From Aggregicoccus sp. 17bor-14 (lineage in GTDB: Bacteria > Myxococcota > Myxococcia > Myxococcales > Myxococcaceae): DNA of 64,000 nucleotides. The translations under genes were made by a program, and so were the position numbers. The DNA lies in contig NZ_VJZZ01000005.1 in NCBI RefSeq assembly GCF_009659535.1, positions 310,001 to 374,000 on the forward strand. The letters are read 5' to 3'. Numbering within the stretch: position 1 is the first letter of the stretch; every line of letters begins with the position of its first letter. The notes beneath the pieces are model-generated. The model was not told the DNA's origin. It saw nothing but the letters and a program-made list of their open reading frames with translations, and made no database searches. Shown one piece after another: positions 34,360 to 43,594 of the stretch.

Positions 34360-34706
34360 CGGGGCGTCCCCGGAGCCCGCGCCTTCGGGGCCCGCTTCCG
34401 GGCGGGCGGATGGCCCTCCGGGTGGAAGAGGCCGCGCAGCCGCACCTGCACCGCCTGCGGCGTGCGCCCGCCTGCCCGCAGCGCGCGGTAGGGCTGCTCG
34501 GACAGCGTGGCCAGCGCGGGCTGCTTCGCCACCAGCCCCCGCTTGAAGTCCTCCCCCAGCTCCACGCCCAGGTCCTCGAGGAGCAGGAAGGGGTGGAGGA
34601 GGAAGAGGTTGCCGCCGGAGGGCAGCTGCTCGATGCGCTCCAGGATGGCCGCCTGGTGGCGCGCGAGGTCGTCGAAGGACTCGATGCGACACCAGGGTCG
34701 GGTCAT
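34356..34706 (-). CDS. Small protein, first gene of coupled operon
   Basis: A 116-residue protein with a helical, acidic first half (DLARHQAAILERIEQLPSGG) and a basic Lys/Arg/Pro-rich tail. No family is recognised. I chose the ATG at 34706 (MTRPWCRIESF) over the upstream ATG at 34769 because the conserved-looking part begins there. Its TGA overlaps the following ATG (ATGA), which couples it to the 701-residue protein and suggests that the two products act together. Confidence 0.65.
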   Translation of the reverse strand: MTRPWCRIESFDDLARHQAAILERIEQLPSGGNLFLLHPFLLLEDLGVELGEDFKRGLVAKQPALATLSEQPYRALRAGGRTPQAVQVRLRGLFHPEGHPPARKRAPKARAPGTPR

Positions 34707-34799
34707 GGCCGCGCGCCTCCAGAGTGACCCAGAGGTGCGCCCGGCCGGCGCCCGGGGCCATTGCCCCAACAGGCTAGCGCTGCAGTGCCAGCCGCCGCC

Positions 34800-37469
34800 C
34801 TACCCCTCGCCGAGCACCCGCGAGGGGTCCACCTGCAGCGCGCGCCGCGCCGGAGCGAGCGTGGCGAGCAGCGCCACGAGGGCGAGCAGCGCCATGGCCG
34901 CCGCGAGCGCGACCGGGTCCGCCGGGCTCACCCCGCGCAAGGAGGCTTGCAGGAGGCGCGTGGCCCACACCGCCGCGAGCCCGCCCACCCCCAGCCCCGC
35001 GAGCACCGGCCGCATGCCCTGCCACGCGAGCATGCGCAGCACGTCCGCGGGCTTCGCGCCCAGGGCCATGCGCACGCCGATCTCCCGCGTGCGCAGGCCC
35101 ACGAAGTAGGCCACGACGCCGTAGATGCCCACCGCCGCGAGCAGCAGCCCCACGATGCCCAGCACCGCGAGCAGCAGCGTGCGGAAGCGCGCGGTCGCCG
35201 TGCTGGCGCGCAGCGCCTCCTCGAGCGTCGTGATGCCGGCGAGCGGCAGCGTGGAGTCCACCTCGCGCACGGCGGCGCGCATCGCCGTGATGGCGTCCGC
35301 GGTGCTGCCGCTGCGGCGCACCACCAGCGTCACCGTGCGGTCGATCCAGTCCCAGCTCTTGCCCGGCGCCTGGCGCAGCGGCAGGTAGAACTCGGGCGCG
35401 GGGTCGCTCATCGGGCCCTGGCTGCGCACGTCCCCGGCGATCCCCACCACCTCCTTGTTGCGCAAGGCCGGCTCCATCTCGCAGCAGCCGATGTGCTTGC
35501 CCAGCGCGCGCTGCCCGGGCCACGCCTGGCGCGCGAGCGCCTCGCTGAGGATGATGACCTGCGGCGCGCCGCCCACGTCGGCCGCCGTGAAGCGCCGCCC
35601 CTCCTTCAGCGGGATGCCCAGGGTCTCGAAGAAGCCCGCGGAGACCACGCGCCGGCGGCCGTTGATCAGCTGGTCCTGCGTCTCCGGGCGCCCCTCGGGC
35701 AGCATCCCGTTGCTGCCGCCGCCGGGACCCAGCGGCACGCTCGAGGAGAGGGCCGCGCTCGTCACCCCGGGCGCCCCCTGCAGCTGCTCGAGGATGCGCT
35801 CGAGCGCGCGGGTGATCTGCTCCGGGGTCTCGTAGCTCGCCTTGGGCAGGCTCACCTGCGCGATGACCAGCCCCTCCGGCTTGAAGCCGGTGTCCACCTG
35901 GCTCAGGTGCAGCGCGGTACGCACGAGCAGCCCCGCGCCCACCAGCAGGGTGAAGGCGAGCGCGACCTCGCCCGCGATGAGCCAGGCGCGCAGCGCGTCG
36001 CGCCCGTGACTCAGGCCGCGGGCCCCCTGGCGCAGCACGCTCTCCAGGTCCGAGCGCGCGGCGCGCACCGCCGGCGCAAGGCCGCAGGCGAGGCTGCTGA
36101 GGAGGGCGGCGCCGAGCGCGAAGAGCAGCACGCTGCCGTCGATGCGCGTCTCGTCCAGGCGCGGGATGCCCTCGGGCGCGCTCGCGAGCAGCACGTGGAT
36201 GCCCACCCACGCGAGCGCGAGCCCCACCGTGGCCCCGAGCAGCGCGAGCACCAGGCTCTCGGTGAGCAGCTGGCGCACGATGCGCCCGCGCCCCGCCCCC
36301 AGCGCCGCGCGCACCGCGAGCTCGCGGGCCCGCGAGGCGCCGCGCGCGAGCAGGAGGTTCGCCACGTTCGCGCACGCGATGAGCAGCACGAGCGCCACCG
36401 CGCCCAGCGTCACGAGCAGCTGCTGGCTCCAGTCCCCCACGATGGCCTCGGAGAGCGGCTGCACGGCGGAGCCGCGCTCGGCGTTGCCCTGCGGGAAGCG
36501 CCGCGAGATCTCCTCCTGCAGCGACTGCAGCTCGCCTTGTGCGCGCTGCCCGCTGACGCCCGGCTGCAGCAGACCCACCACCAGCAGCAGGTGCTCGTCG
36601 TGCTCGGCGCGGCGCGCGGGCGTGAAGGCCGCCGGCAGCCACACGTGCTCGCCGCTCGCCGTGGGGTCGAAGCCGCGCGGCATCACCCCCACCACGGTGT
36701 GCGACTGCCCGTCGATGCGCACGCTCTTGCCCACCAGCGAGGGGTCCGCGCCGAAGCGCCGCGTCCACAGGCCGTGGCTGAGCACGACGACGGGGCTCGC
36801 CCCCGGCGCGTCCTCCTCGGGCAGGAAGGTGCGGCCGAGCTGCGGCCTCACCCCGAACACCGAGAAGAAGTCGTGCGTGACGCGGCCCGCGGACAGGCGC
36901 TCCGGGTTCTCGCCCTCCTGCAGGCTCGCCCCGGTGAACTCCTCCGCCGCGAAGGCCTGGAACGAGTGGCTTCCCGCCTTGAGGTCCACGTAGTTGCCCA
37001 CCGACATGCTCGCCGGCTGGCCGCGGTAGCTCTCCTGCACCAGCATCACCCGCTCGGGGTGTGCCCAGGCGAAGGGGCGCAGCACCACGCTGCGCACCGC
37101 GCTGAAGATGGCCGTGGTCGCGCCGATGCCCAGCGCCAGCGTGAGCACCGCGGTGAGCGTGAAGCCCGGCACGCGCCGCAGCTGGCGCAGCGCGTAGCCC
37201 ACGTCCTGCACCAGCTCGCTGAGCCACTGCGCGCGCTGCCGCTCGCGCTGCTCGGCGCGCCCCAGCTGCCCGCACTCCTTGCGCACCGCGCCCACGTCCC
37301 CGAAGCGCCGCAGGGCCTCCGCACGCGCGGCCTCGGGGCTCATGCCGCCCTCGACGAGCTCCTTCGTCACCATCTCCAGGTGGAACTTGAGCTCCGCGTC
37401 CACCTCCTCGGCGACGGGGGCGCGGAAGATGAGTCCCTTGAGCTGCTCGTGGATGCGCTTGCCGGCCAT
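34800..37469 (-). CDS. ADOP-type ABC transporter permease
   Basis: An 889-residue protein of the MacB/FtsX superfamily with the duplicated layout of 'acidobacterial duplicated orphan permeases': an N-terminal helical domain (about 1-90), then two MacB-PCD/FtsX modules. Each has a periplasmic loop followed by three transmembrane helices (about 345-470 and 765-885). Conserved strings are [20 protein letters not shown] and [14 protein letters not shown]. It carries no ATPase domain, and no ABC ATPase gene is adjacent, as is typical for ADOPs. The start at 37469 follows GAGGTG by 6 bases. It lies 28 bp downstream of a PadR repressor, the usual neighbour in this family. Confidence 0.92.
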   Translation of the reverse strand: MAGKRIHEQLKGLIFRAPVAEEVDAELKFHLEMVTKELVEGGMSPEAARAEALRRFGDVGAVRKECGQLGRAEQRERQRAQWLSELVQDVGYALRQLRRVPGFTLTAVLTLALGIGATTAIFSAVRSVVLRPFAWAHPERVMLVQESYRGQPASMSVGNYVDLKAGSHSFQAFAAEEFTGASLQEGENPERLSAGRVTHDFFSVFGVRPQLGRTFLPEEDAPGASPVVVLSHGLWTRRFGADPSLVGKSVRIDGQSHTVVGVMPRGFDPTASGEHVWLPAAFTPARRAEHDEHLLLVVGLLQPGVSGQRAQGELQSLQEEISRRFPQGNAERGSAVQPLSEAIVGDWSQQLLVTLGAVALVLLIACANVANLLLARGASRARELAVRAALGAGRGRIVRQLLTESLVLALLGATVGLALAWVGIHVLLASAPEGIPRLDETRIDGSVLLFALGAALLSSLACGLAPAVRAARSDLESVLRQGARGLSHGRDALRAWLIAGEVALAFTLLVGAGLLVRTALHLSQVDTGFKPEGLVIAQVSLPKASYETPEQITRALERILEQLQGAPGVTSAALSSSVPLGPGGGSNGMLPEGRPETQDQLINGRRRVVSAGFFETLGIPLKEGRRFTAADVGGAPQVIILSEALARQAWPGQRALGKHIGCCEMEPALRNKEVVGIAGDVRSQGPMSDPAPEFYLPLRQAPGKSWDWIDRTVTLVVRRSGSTADAITAMRAAVREVDSTLPLAGITTLEEALRASTATARFRTLLLAVLGIVGLLLAAVGIYGVVAYFVGLRTREIGVRMALGAKPADVLRMLAWQGMRPVLAGLGVGGLAAVWATRLLQASLRGVSPADPVALAAAMALLALVALLATLAPARRALQVDPSRVLGEG

Positions 37470-37497
37470 GGGCGACACCTCGGGTCCTGCGCAGGTG

Positions 37498-37830
37498 CTA
37501 CGTGCTGAAGAGGATGGGGGACACGGCGGTGACGAAGGCGCGGAAGCCCTCCACCTCCACCTGCAGCTGCCGGCGCCCCGCGGGCGTGAGCCGGTAGAAG
37601 CGCGCCTTGCGGCCCTCGTCCGAGGTGCCCCACTCCGGCTCGATCCACCCCGCGCGCGCGAGCCGGTACAGCGCCGGGTACAGCGAGCCCTCCTCCACGA
37701 CGATCGCCTCGCCGCTGCGCTCGCGCAGCCAGCGGCTGATGGCGTAACCGTGGCGCGGACCGGCCGCGAGCGTCTTGAGCACCAGCGCGTCCAGCGTGCC
37801 GTGCAACCGATCCTTCCCCTGCGTGGGCAT
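37498..37830 (-). CDS. PadR-family repressor
   Basis: A 110-residue PadR-type winged-helix regulator. The signature is [20 protein letters not shown], followed by [20 protein letters not shown] (recognition helix and wing) and the C-terminal dimerisation helix [13 protein letters not shown]. In this family the protein represses its own operon together with the adjacent transporter. It is the first gene of the operon with the ADOP permease, and two palindromes upstream are good candidates for its operators. Confidence 0.93.
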   Translation of the reverse strand: MPTQGKDRLHGTLDALVLKTLAAGPRHGYAISRWLRERSGEAIVVEEGSLYPALYRLARAGWIEPEWGTSDEGRKARFYRLTPAGRRQLQVEVEGFRAFVTAVSPILFST

Positions 37831-37842
37831 TCGGGCTCCTTC

Positions 37843-37892
37843 CCTAGATGACTAGGCAATGATGGGCGCCCCATACCTAGACGTCAAGGTAT
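37843..37892 (-). promoter_or_regulatory. Palindromic PadR operators
   Basis: Two inverted repeats lie 13-62 bp upstream of the PadR ATG. CCTAG-ATGA-CTAGG spans 37843-37856, and ATACCT-AGACGTCA-AGGTAT spans 37873-37892. Both share a CCTAGA core. The second matches the ATAC(N)GTAT-like dyads bound by PadR repressors. They would cover the promoter of the PadR-ADOP operon. No separate -35/-10 elements were assigned. Confidence 0.65.
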
Positions 37893-37996
37893 CCAGCGTG
37901 GGAAGGCGCGTTCCCACCGGGGGAAGCGCGGCCGACGCGGCACGAAAAGTGGACCGGGAGCGGGGGAGGCCGTCTCTTCCCAAACCGGAGCCACCC

Positions 37997-38572
37997 ATGT
38001 CCCTCGCCCGCCTGCCCGCCGCCTCTCTCTTCGCGCTCGTGCTGCTCGCGCTCCCCGCGCAGGCGGGCGGCACGCGGCTGGGCGTCGCATACCTGCAGGA
38101 GGCGGAGGTGCAGCGCGACCTCGGCTCCGCGCGCACGAGTCCCGGGCTGCAGCTCACCTGGGACGTGCCGCTGGTGGGCGGGCTCGGCCACGAGCTGCTC
38201 GCGGCGGTGAGCGTGGGCGGCTACCGCGCGGGCCTCGAGCCCTTGAACCTGCTGGGCGATGCGCTGCTGGGCTACCGCTTCACGCTCGCGCTCGGGCTCT
38301 TCTTCGACGTGCGCGCGGGCGCGAGCTACCTGCACGCCTTCGAGGGTGGGAGCGAGAGCGCGCGCACGGTGGCGCAGGAGGGCCTCGCGGCGGTGCGCAG
38401 CCGGCAGCTCGCGGCGTGCGGCGCGCTGGGGCTGGGCTGGGACCTGGACCGCATCAGCCCCCTGCCCTTCAGCTTCTTCGCCCGCGTGACGGGCTACGGC
38501 CGGCGCGCAGGAGCGGGCGCGCCCCTGCCGCAGGTGACCTCGCAGGCGGGGCTCGCCCTGCACTTCGGCTAG
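37997..38572 (+). CDS. Outer-membrane-type hypothetical protein
   Basis: A 191-residue exported protein: signal peptide MSLARLPAASLFALVLLALP with cleavage near AQAGG, then repeated amphipathic strands (LGVAYLQEAEVQRDLGS, LLGYRFTLALGLFFDVRAGA, FSFFARVTGYGRR). It ends in LALHFG and is consistent with a small beta-barrel. No family is named. It is divergent from PadR, so the PadR operators could influence it too. Confidence 0.7.
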   Translation: MSLARLPAASLFALVLLALPAQAGGTRLGVAYLQEAEVQRDLGSARTSPGLQLTWDVPLVGGLGHELLAAVSVGGYRAGLEPLNLLGDALLGYRFTLALGLFFDVRAGASYLHAFEGGSESARTVAQEGLAAVRSRQLAACGALGLGWDLDRISPLPFSFFARVTGYGRRAGAGAPLPQVTSQAGLALHFG

Positions 38573-38641
38573 GGCGTAGAAAACCCACCAAGCGCGCGGC
38601 CAGAATCGGGACGGGGCGAAGGCCGCCTGTAAGCTGGCTCC

Positions 38642-40528
38642 ATGCACCCCCTCTACGCCCCCGCGCTCGCGCTCGCGCTCGCGGCCGTCCCCCAGGCTCC
38701 GTCGCAGGCTCCTGCGCCCCCTGCGCCGTCCGCCCGGGCTCCTGTCCCCGCCGCCGACCCGCCCCTGCCCGCCGGCTACTGGCCCGCGGCGCGCGTGGAC
38801 GAGCTGCTCGCCAAGACCGAGACGCTGCGGCTCGCGCCGGACCTCTCCCGCCTCACCCCCGCCGAGCAGGGTGCGCTGCGCGACCTGCTCGAGGTGGGGC
38901 GCATCCTGCAGCGGCTCTACGAGGACTCGCGCCACCCGCAGGCGCTCGCGGCGCAGGACCGGCTCCAGAAGCTGGACGCGCGGCTGGGCAGCCCGCCGCG
39001 CACCCAGCGCCTGCTGCAGCTCTACCGCCTCTTCCAGGGCCCCATCGCCACCACGCTGGACAACAGCCGCGAGCCCTTCCTGCCGGTGGCCCCGCAGACG
39101 CCCGCGCGCAACGTGTACCCCGCGGACGCGACGCGCGAGGAGCTGGATGCCTTCCTCGCCGAGCACCCGGAGCGCAGCAGCGAGCTGATGCACGAGCGCA
39201 CGGTGGTGCGGCGCGCGACCGCCGCGAACGTGGCGCGCGACCAGGCCACGCTGCAGCGCCACCCGGCGCTCGCGCTCCTGCACCCGCAGCTGCCCCCCCG
39301 CCTCAAGGCGCTCGCGGCGAACCCGGACGCGCGCGCCTTCTACGCCGTGCCCTACCCGGTCGCCTACGCGGACGCGATGGTGCGCGCCTACGGCCTGCTC
39401 GTGCACGCGGCGGACACGGTGCAGCCCAGCGACAGCGAGTTCGCCGGCTACCTGCGCAACCGCGCGCGCGACCTGCTCTCCAACGACTACGAGAGCGGCG
39501 ACGCGGCGTGGGTGACGGGGCGCTTCAAGCGGCTCAACGCACAGCTGGGCGCGTACGAGACCTACGACGACGCGCTCTACGGCGTGAAGACCTTCCACGG
39601 GGTGAGCCTGCTGCTCACCGACGAGGAGGCCACCACCAACCTGCGCCGCGCGCTCGGCGGGCTGCAGGCGGTGGAGGACGCCCTGCCCTACCCCGCGCAC
39701 AAGCGCGTGCGCGAGGACATCCCGGTGGGCGTGTACGAGGTCATCGCGGACTTCGGCCAGGCGCGCGGCACCAACACCGCGACGAACCTGCCCAACGAGC
39801 CGCTGTACTCGCGCCGCTACGGCCGCACCATCCTGCTGCGCGAGAACATCATGAAGAACCCGCGCCTCTTCGCGCAGGAGCAGCGCGTGTGGCGCACCGC
39901 CGTGGCCGAGGCCCACGGCAACGACCTCACCCCCGAGGGCCCCTTCCAGCGCACGCTGTGGCACGAGGTGGGCCACTACCTGGGCGCCGAGCGCGACGCG
40001 CAGGGGCGCACCCTGGACGAGGGGCTGCAGGACGACGCGGACGCGCTCGAGGAGATGAAGAGCGACCTGGTCTCGCTCTTCGCGCTCCTGCGAATGGGTC
40101 CCCCGCCCCCCAAGGGCGCGCCGCCGCGCGAGGGCGGCCTGGACCCGGCCACCCTGCGCTCGGTGCAGGCGAGCGGCATCCTGCGCACGCTGCAGAACAA
40201 CCGGCCGCGCAAGGACCAGCCCTACGGGCAGATGCAGCTGGTGCAGTTCAACTGGTTCCGCGAGCGCGGGCTCATCGAGGTGGAGCCGCGCACGCAGCGC
40301 CTCGTGCTGCACTACGAGCGCTACCCGGAGGCGGTGCAGAGCCTGCTGAAGGAGGTGCTCGCGCTGCAGCTGGGCGGGGACAAGGAGGCCGCGGCGCGCT
40401 TCTTCGAGCGCTGGACCCAGTGGACCCCGGAGGTGCACGAGCCGCTCGCCGCCCGCATCCGCGAGGCGCAAGGAGCCCGCTACACCCTGGTGCGCTACGG
40501 CGCGCTGGGCGAGCAAGACGAGGAATAA
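38642..40528 (+). CDS. M49-like zinc metallopeptidase
   Basis: A 628-residue protein with a signal-like, Ala/Pro-rich N-terminus. The zinc site is HEVGH (441-445), in LWHEVGHYLG, and a second Glu in EEMKSD (470-475) lies 26 residues later, as in dipeptidyl-peptidase III-like (M49) and Nudix-associated M49-like enzymes. DPP III itself has HExxGH, one residue longer. The conserved strings QLVQFNWFRERGLIEVE and RYTLVRYG at the end also fit this group. Likely an exported or periplasmic dipeptidyl peptidase; the substrate is unknown. A short gap of 69 bp separates it from the outer-membrane-type gene upstream. Confidence 0.7.
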   Translation: MHPLYAPALALALAAVPQAPSQAPAPPAPSARAPVPAADPPLPAGYWPAARVDELLAKTETLRLAPDLSRLTPAEQGALRDLLEVGRILQRLYEDSRHPQALAAQDRLQKLDARLGSPPRTQRLLQLYRLFQGPIATTLDNSREPFLPVAPQTPARNVYPADATREELDAFLAEHPERSSELMHERTVVRRATAANVARDQATLQRHPALALLHPQLPPRLKALAANPDARAFYAVPYPVAYADAMVRAYGLLVHAADTVQPSDSEFAGYLRNRARDLLSNDYESGDAAWVTGRFKRLNAQLGAYETYDDALYGVKTFHGVSLLLTDEEATTNLRRALGGLQAVEDALPYPAHKRVREDIPVGVYEVIADFGQARGTNTATNLPNEPLYSRRYGRTILLRENIMKNPRLFAQEQRVWRTAVAEAHGNDLTPEGPFQRTLWHEVGHYLGAERDAQGRTLDEGLQDDADALEEMKSDLVSLFALLRMGPPPPKGAPPREGGLDPATLRSVQASGILRTLQNNRPRKDQPYGQMQLVQFNWFRERGLIEVEPRTQRLVLHYERYPEAVQSLLKEVLALQLGGDKEAAARFFERWTQWTPEVHEPLAARIREAQGARYTLVRYGALGEQDEE

Positions 40529-40584
40529 AGGTCTTTGGCCGCTGTCCTGTTGCGTCGCCCCTTCCCTACCCGTCGGAGCCGTCC

Positions 40585-41766
40585 ATGAGTTCCTCCCGAA
40601 GGACCTTCCTGCAGCTCTCCTCCCTCGCGGCCGCGGCCAGCCTGCTGCCCGGCAGCGTGCTCGCGAAGGGCAAGAGCAAGCCCCAGCGCATCCTCATCCT
40701 CGGAGGCACGGGCTTCCTCGGGCCCGCGATCGTCACGGCGGCGCAGGCGCGCGGCCACACGCTGACGCTCTTCAACCGCGGCAAGACGCGCCCCGCGCTG
40801 TTCCCCGGCGTGGAGAAGCTGCGCGGCGACCGCGACCCCAAGAAGGACGAGGGGCTCAAGGCGCTGGAGGGCAAGAGCTGGGACGCGGTCATCGACACCT
40901 CGGGCTACTACCCGCGCATGGTGTCCGCCTCCGCGGGGCTGCTCGCGCCCCACGTGAAGCAGTACGTCTACATCTCCAGCGTGTCCGCCTACGCGGAGAA
41001 CGCCACGCCCGGCCAGGACGAGAGCGCGCCCACCGCGAAGCTCGCCGACCCGAACGTGGAGGACATGGGCAAGAACTTCGAGAACTACGGCGGGCTGAAG
41101 CGCGCGTGCGAGGAGGCCGCGGAGAAGGCCATGCCCGGCCGCGTGGCCAACGTGCGCCCCGGCTACATCGTCGGCCCCGAGGACCGCTCGGACCGCTTCA
41201 CCTACTGGCCGGTGCGCTACGCGAAGGGCGGCGAGATGCTCGCGCCGGGCGCCCCCACGGACCCGCTGCAGATCATCGACGTGCGCGACCTCGCCGAGTG
41301 GCTGGTGCACGTGGTGGAGACGGGCGCCATGGGCATCTACAATGCCGTGGGTCCCCAGAAGCCGTGGAACATGGGCGCGCTCTTCGACGCCTGCCAGAAG
41401 GCGACCGGCCAGAAGGGCACGAAGCTCACGTGGGTGCCCGGAGAGTTCCTCGACAAGCACGGCGAGAACGGCGACGGCGACATCCCCATCTGGGCGCCGT
41501 ACCTGGGCAAGTACAAGGGCATGCACCTGTACAGCAACGCGAAGGCAGTGAAGGCCGGCCTGCGCTTCCGCCCGCCCGCGACCACGGTGAGGGACACCTT
41601 CACGTGGTTCAACGCGCAGCCGCCCGAGCGCCGCAAGCTCAAGGCCGGCCTCAGCCCCGAGCGCGAGCAGGAGCTGCTCTCGCTCTGGCACAAGGCCCAG
41701 CAGGGCGGCGGCGGTGCAAGTGACGCGGGCAGCCCCGCATCGCCCGGCGACGCGGGGACGCGCTAG
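40585..41766 (+). CDS. Tat-exported NAD-dependent epimerase/reductase
   Basis: A 393-residue protein of the extended SDR (NAD-dependent epimerase/dehydratase) family. A twin-arginine signal (SSRRTFLQLSSLAAAASLLP) precedes the Rossmann nucleotide-binding motif LGGTGFLG, and the YVYISSVSAY strand with Tyr in NYGGLKR follows the Ser/Tyr/Lys arrangement, though Tyr-x-x-x-Lys reads Y-G-G-L-K. Substrate specificity is unknown. A short acidic Gly/Ala tail ends the protein. It follows the M49-like gene by 57 bp. Confidence 0.85.
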   Translation: MSSSRRTFLQLSSLAAAASLLPGSVLAKGKSKPQRILILGGTGFLGPAIVTAAQARGHTLTLFNRGKTRPALFPGVEKLRGDRDPKKDEGLKALEGKSWDAVIDTSGYYPRMVSASAGLLAPHVKQYVYISSVSAYAENATPGQDESAPTAKLADPNVEDMGKNFENYGGLKRACEEAAEKAMPGRVANVRPGYIVGPEDRSDRFTYWPVRYAKGGEMLAPGAPTDPLQIIDVRDLAEWLVHVVETGAMGIYNAVGPQKPWNMGALFDACQKATGQKGTKLTWVPGEFLDKHGENGDGDIPIWAPYLGKYKGMHLYSNAKAVKAGLRFRPPATTVRDTFTWFNAQPPERRKLKAGLSPEREQELLSLWHKAQQGGGGASDAGSPASPGDAGTR

Positions 41767-41779
41767 GTTCGGGGGCGTC

Positions 41780-42154
41780 ATGCACGCCCTCGCGCAGGTC
41801 CTGACCGCCCTGGTGGCACTCGAGCACGCGGGGTTCCTCGTGCTCGAGATGTTCCTGTTCACGAAGCCCATCGGGCTGAAGACCTTCCGGCTGAAGGAGG
41901 ACTTCGCCCGGGCGGCCGCGCCGATGATGCAGAACCAGGGGCTCTACAACGGCTTCCTCGCCGCGGGGCTCCTCTGGGCGCTGCTCGCGAGCGACCCCGG
42001 TCAGGCGCTGCAGCTGAAGACCTTCTTCCTCGGCTGCGTGGTGGTCGCGGGCGCCTTCGGCGCGGTCACGGTGAGCCGCCGCATCCTCTGGCTGCAGGCC
42101 TTCCCTGCGCTGCTCGCGCTCGCGGTGAGCTGGGGTGCCTCACGCGGAGCGTGA
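41780..42154 (+). CDS. DUF1304 membrane protein
   Basis: A 124-residue four-helix membrane protein of the DUF1304 family, recognisable from ALVALEHAGFLVLEMFLF, NQGLYNGFLAAGLLWALL and the third and fourth helices (FFLGCVVVAGAFGAVTV; LQAFPALLALAVSW). The role is unknown. It starts 14 bp after the epimerase gene, so it is probably cotranscribed. Confidence 0.88.
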   Translation: MHALAQVLTALVALEHAGFLVLEMFLFTKPIGLKTFRLKEDFARAAAPMMQNQGLYNGFLAAGLLWALLASDPGQALQLKTFFLGCVVVAGAFGAVTVSRRILWLQAFPALLALAVSWGASRGA

Positions 42155-42290
42155 TGAGCGCGAAGGTCCGCGTCGGCTCTCTGGGGCGGCCAGGCAGGAC
42201 GGTCGCGGGAGACCTGCGCTCAGCCCGAGGGGGCGCTGCCCTGCGAGACGCTCCGGGGATGCGCGGGGTGTCGGGCCGGGTGCTGCGCGC

Positions 42291-42343
42291 TGCTGTGTAC
42301 GAACCTCGGGAGTTTTCGAAAGTCCCGAGGTCTGTAGACAGCA
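42291..42343. repeat. 21-bp inverted repeat (long hairpin)
   Basis: Two 21-nt arms (42291-42311 and 42323-42343) are complementary except at three positions. The inner 9 bp, ACCTCGGGA / TCCCGAGGT, are perfect, and the 11-nt loop contains TTTCGAAA. It could be a cruciform, a terminator of the DUF1304 transcript, or a REP-like element. Confidence 0.7.
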
Positions 42344-42389
42344 CCGCACCATCCTGCGCCCGGGAGCGGCACCCCTCCGGGCGCGGAGT

Positions 42390-42708
42390 CGTGCTCACCT
42401 GTTCTGAGATGTCGGGGGTTTTCCGGTAGCTCTTACCGACCTCGAGGCCATTCTTCTCCGAGCGAGGGCCGCACCGGAACGAGCGTTCATCCGGGTGCTC
42501 ACCTTCGCCCGGACGCCCGGAAAGCGCGGGAAGCCACAGCGGGTGGAGGGGCGCGACGTGCGCGTAGAACGCGCCTCCGTCTGCGCCTTCAGGGGCCCGA
42601 CGGGGGCCCGGAATGAAGCTTCCTTCGCGGGTTGCTCGGGTCGGCGGGCCTCGCGAGCTCTGAAAATTGTTCAGCAAAACCCCCGACATCTCAGAACAGG
42701 TGCGCACG
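42390..42708. mobile_element. MITE-like element with 33-bp terminal repeats
   Basis: Two inverted arms, 42390-42422 and 42676-42708, are identical over 27 bp (CACCTGTTCTGAGATGTCGG and GGGTTTT following) and match 32 of 33 overall. They bound a 319-bp noncoding segment with no transposase, the structure of a MITE or a deleted IS. No target-site duplication is obvious. The same arms are not seen elsewhere in the window. Confidence 0.6.
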
Positions 42709-42941
42709 GACCTGCCCCCGCCGAACCCGCACGCGCGTGCTCTTCGGCGACTGAAGCGCGTGAGCAACGAGATGCCTTGTCGCTCCGGCCGCACGTGAGT
42801 CCGATCCCGAGGCACCCCGGAGCGCCGCGCAGGCCGACGCCCGAGCGCGCTCGGCGCTCACGGAACGAGCCCGTCCCGTCCGGCTTCCTCTCCGAGCGCG
42901 GGCGACGGGCGGGGCACAGGCGAGCAGGGCCGCTTCGCAGC

Positions 42942-43559
42942 TCAGTGCCGACGCTTCATGCGCGCCAGAAAGTACGCCGCCACTTGCTCCGGCGTCGCGA
43001 GCTGCGCCTTCGGTGCATCGGGGTAGATGGACAAGAGAGCGCCTTCGGACGCGCGCACGACGTTGAGGCACGCGTGGCGCAGACCTCCGACGAGGAAGGG
43101 CGCTCCGGGCTCGTAGCGGCACGCCCCCACCTGGGCGAAGGTCGTCGCCCACTGCTCGCACGGCGCGTCGTAGCGTGAGCGCGGGGACGTCATCTTGGCG
43201 AGGGCGTCCGGCTCGCAGCGCTTCACCCGGTAGTTGAGCGCGTAGTACGCGACCTCCTCGTCGGTGTCGTTGTCCAGCCCGCGCATCCGCGTTGCGACCG
43301 TGGCCGAGGAGGGCTGCTCGTACAGCGCGAAGACGAGGAGCCGGCGCGGGTACGGGTCTGTCATGCCCCGCAGTCGCCGCCAGAGCACTTCCGCCGGGTA
43401 GCGCTGCGCGAGCCCCTCGGCCAACTCCCACAGGGTGGCCTGCGTGCCGCACGCATCCAGGTGCGCGACGCAGGTGAGCGACTCGTCGAGCGTCATGGGC
43501 GCAGGCGCCTGTGACTGAGGATTCGAGGCCAGAACGAGGGCAGCCAGAACACTGAGCAC
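42942..43559 (-). CDS. Exported hypothetical protein
   Basis: A 205-residue protein of unknown function. The GTG at 43559 follows AGGAA by about 9 bases and begins a signal peptide (VLSVLAALVLASNPQSQAPA). The mature part has helical repeats (ATLWELAEGLAQRYPAEVLW, RRLLVFALYEQPSSATVA) suggestive of HEAT-like packing, with four or more cysteines. It lies 36 bp from the end of the NTF2-type gene on the same strand. Its composition is lower in G+C than neighbouring genes, consistent with acquisition. Confidence 0.65.
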   Translation of the reverse strand: MLSVLAALVLASNPQSQAPAPMTLDESLTCVAHLDACGTQATLWELAEGLAQRYPAEVLWRRLRGMTDPYPRRLLVFALYEQPSSATVATRMRGLDNDTDEEVAYYALNYRVKRCEPDALAKMTSPRSRYDAPCEQWATTFAQVGACRYEPGAPFLVGGLRHACLNVVRASEGALLSIYPDAPKAQLATPEQVAAYFLARMKRRH

Positions 43560-43594
43560 GGTGGGAGGTTCCTGGACGCTGCCGCGCGCCGTCG

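Larger units (their letters stand above)
42155..42941. other. Repeat-bearing intergenic region
   Basis: This 787-bp region has no supported gene. Frames on both strands read through inverted repeats and give Ser/Arg-rich translations. It contains a long hairpin (42291-42343) and a pair of long inverted repeats (42390-42422 and 42676-42708), both listed separately. No transposase remnant is recognised. Confidence 0.6.

Noticed and set aside
32347-34491. 714-codon plus-strand frame
   Set aside because: Shadow of the 701-residue gene, whose ATGA overlaps on both sides support the minus strand.
34761-37508. 915-codon plus-strand frame
   Set aside because: Shadow of the ADOP permease.
42066-42815. 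249-codon minus-strand frame over the repeat region
   Set aside because: It reads through both arms of the MITE-like element and the hairpin; residues mirror the repeats.
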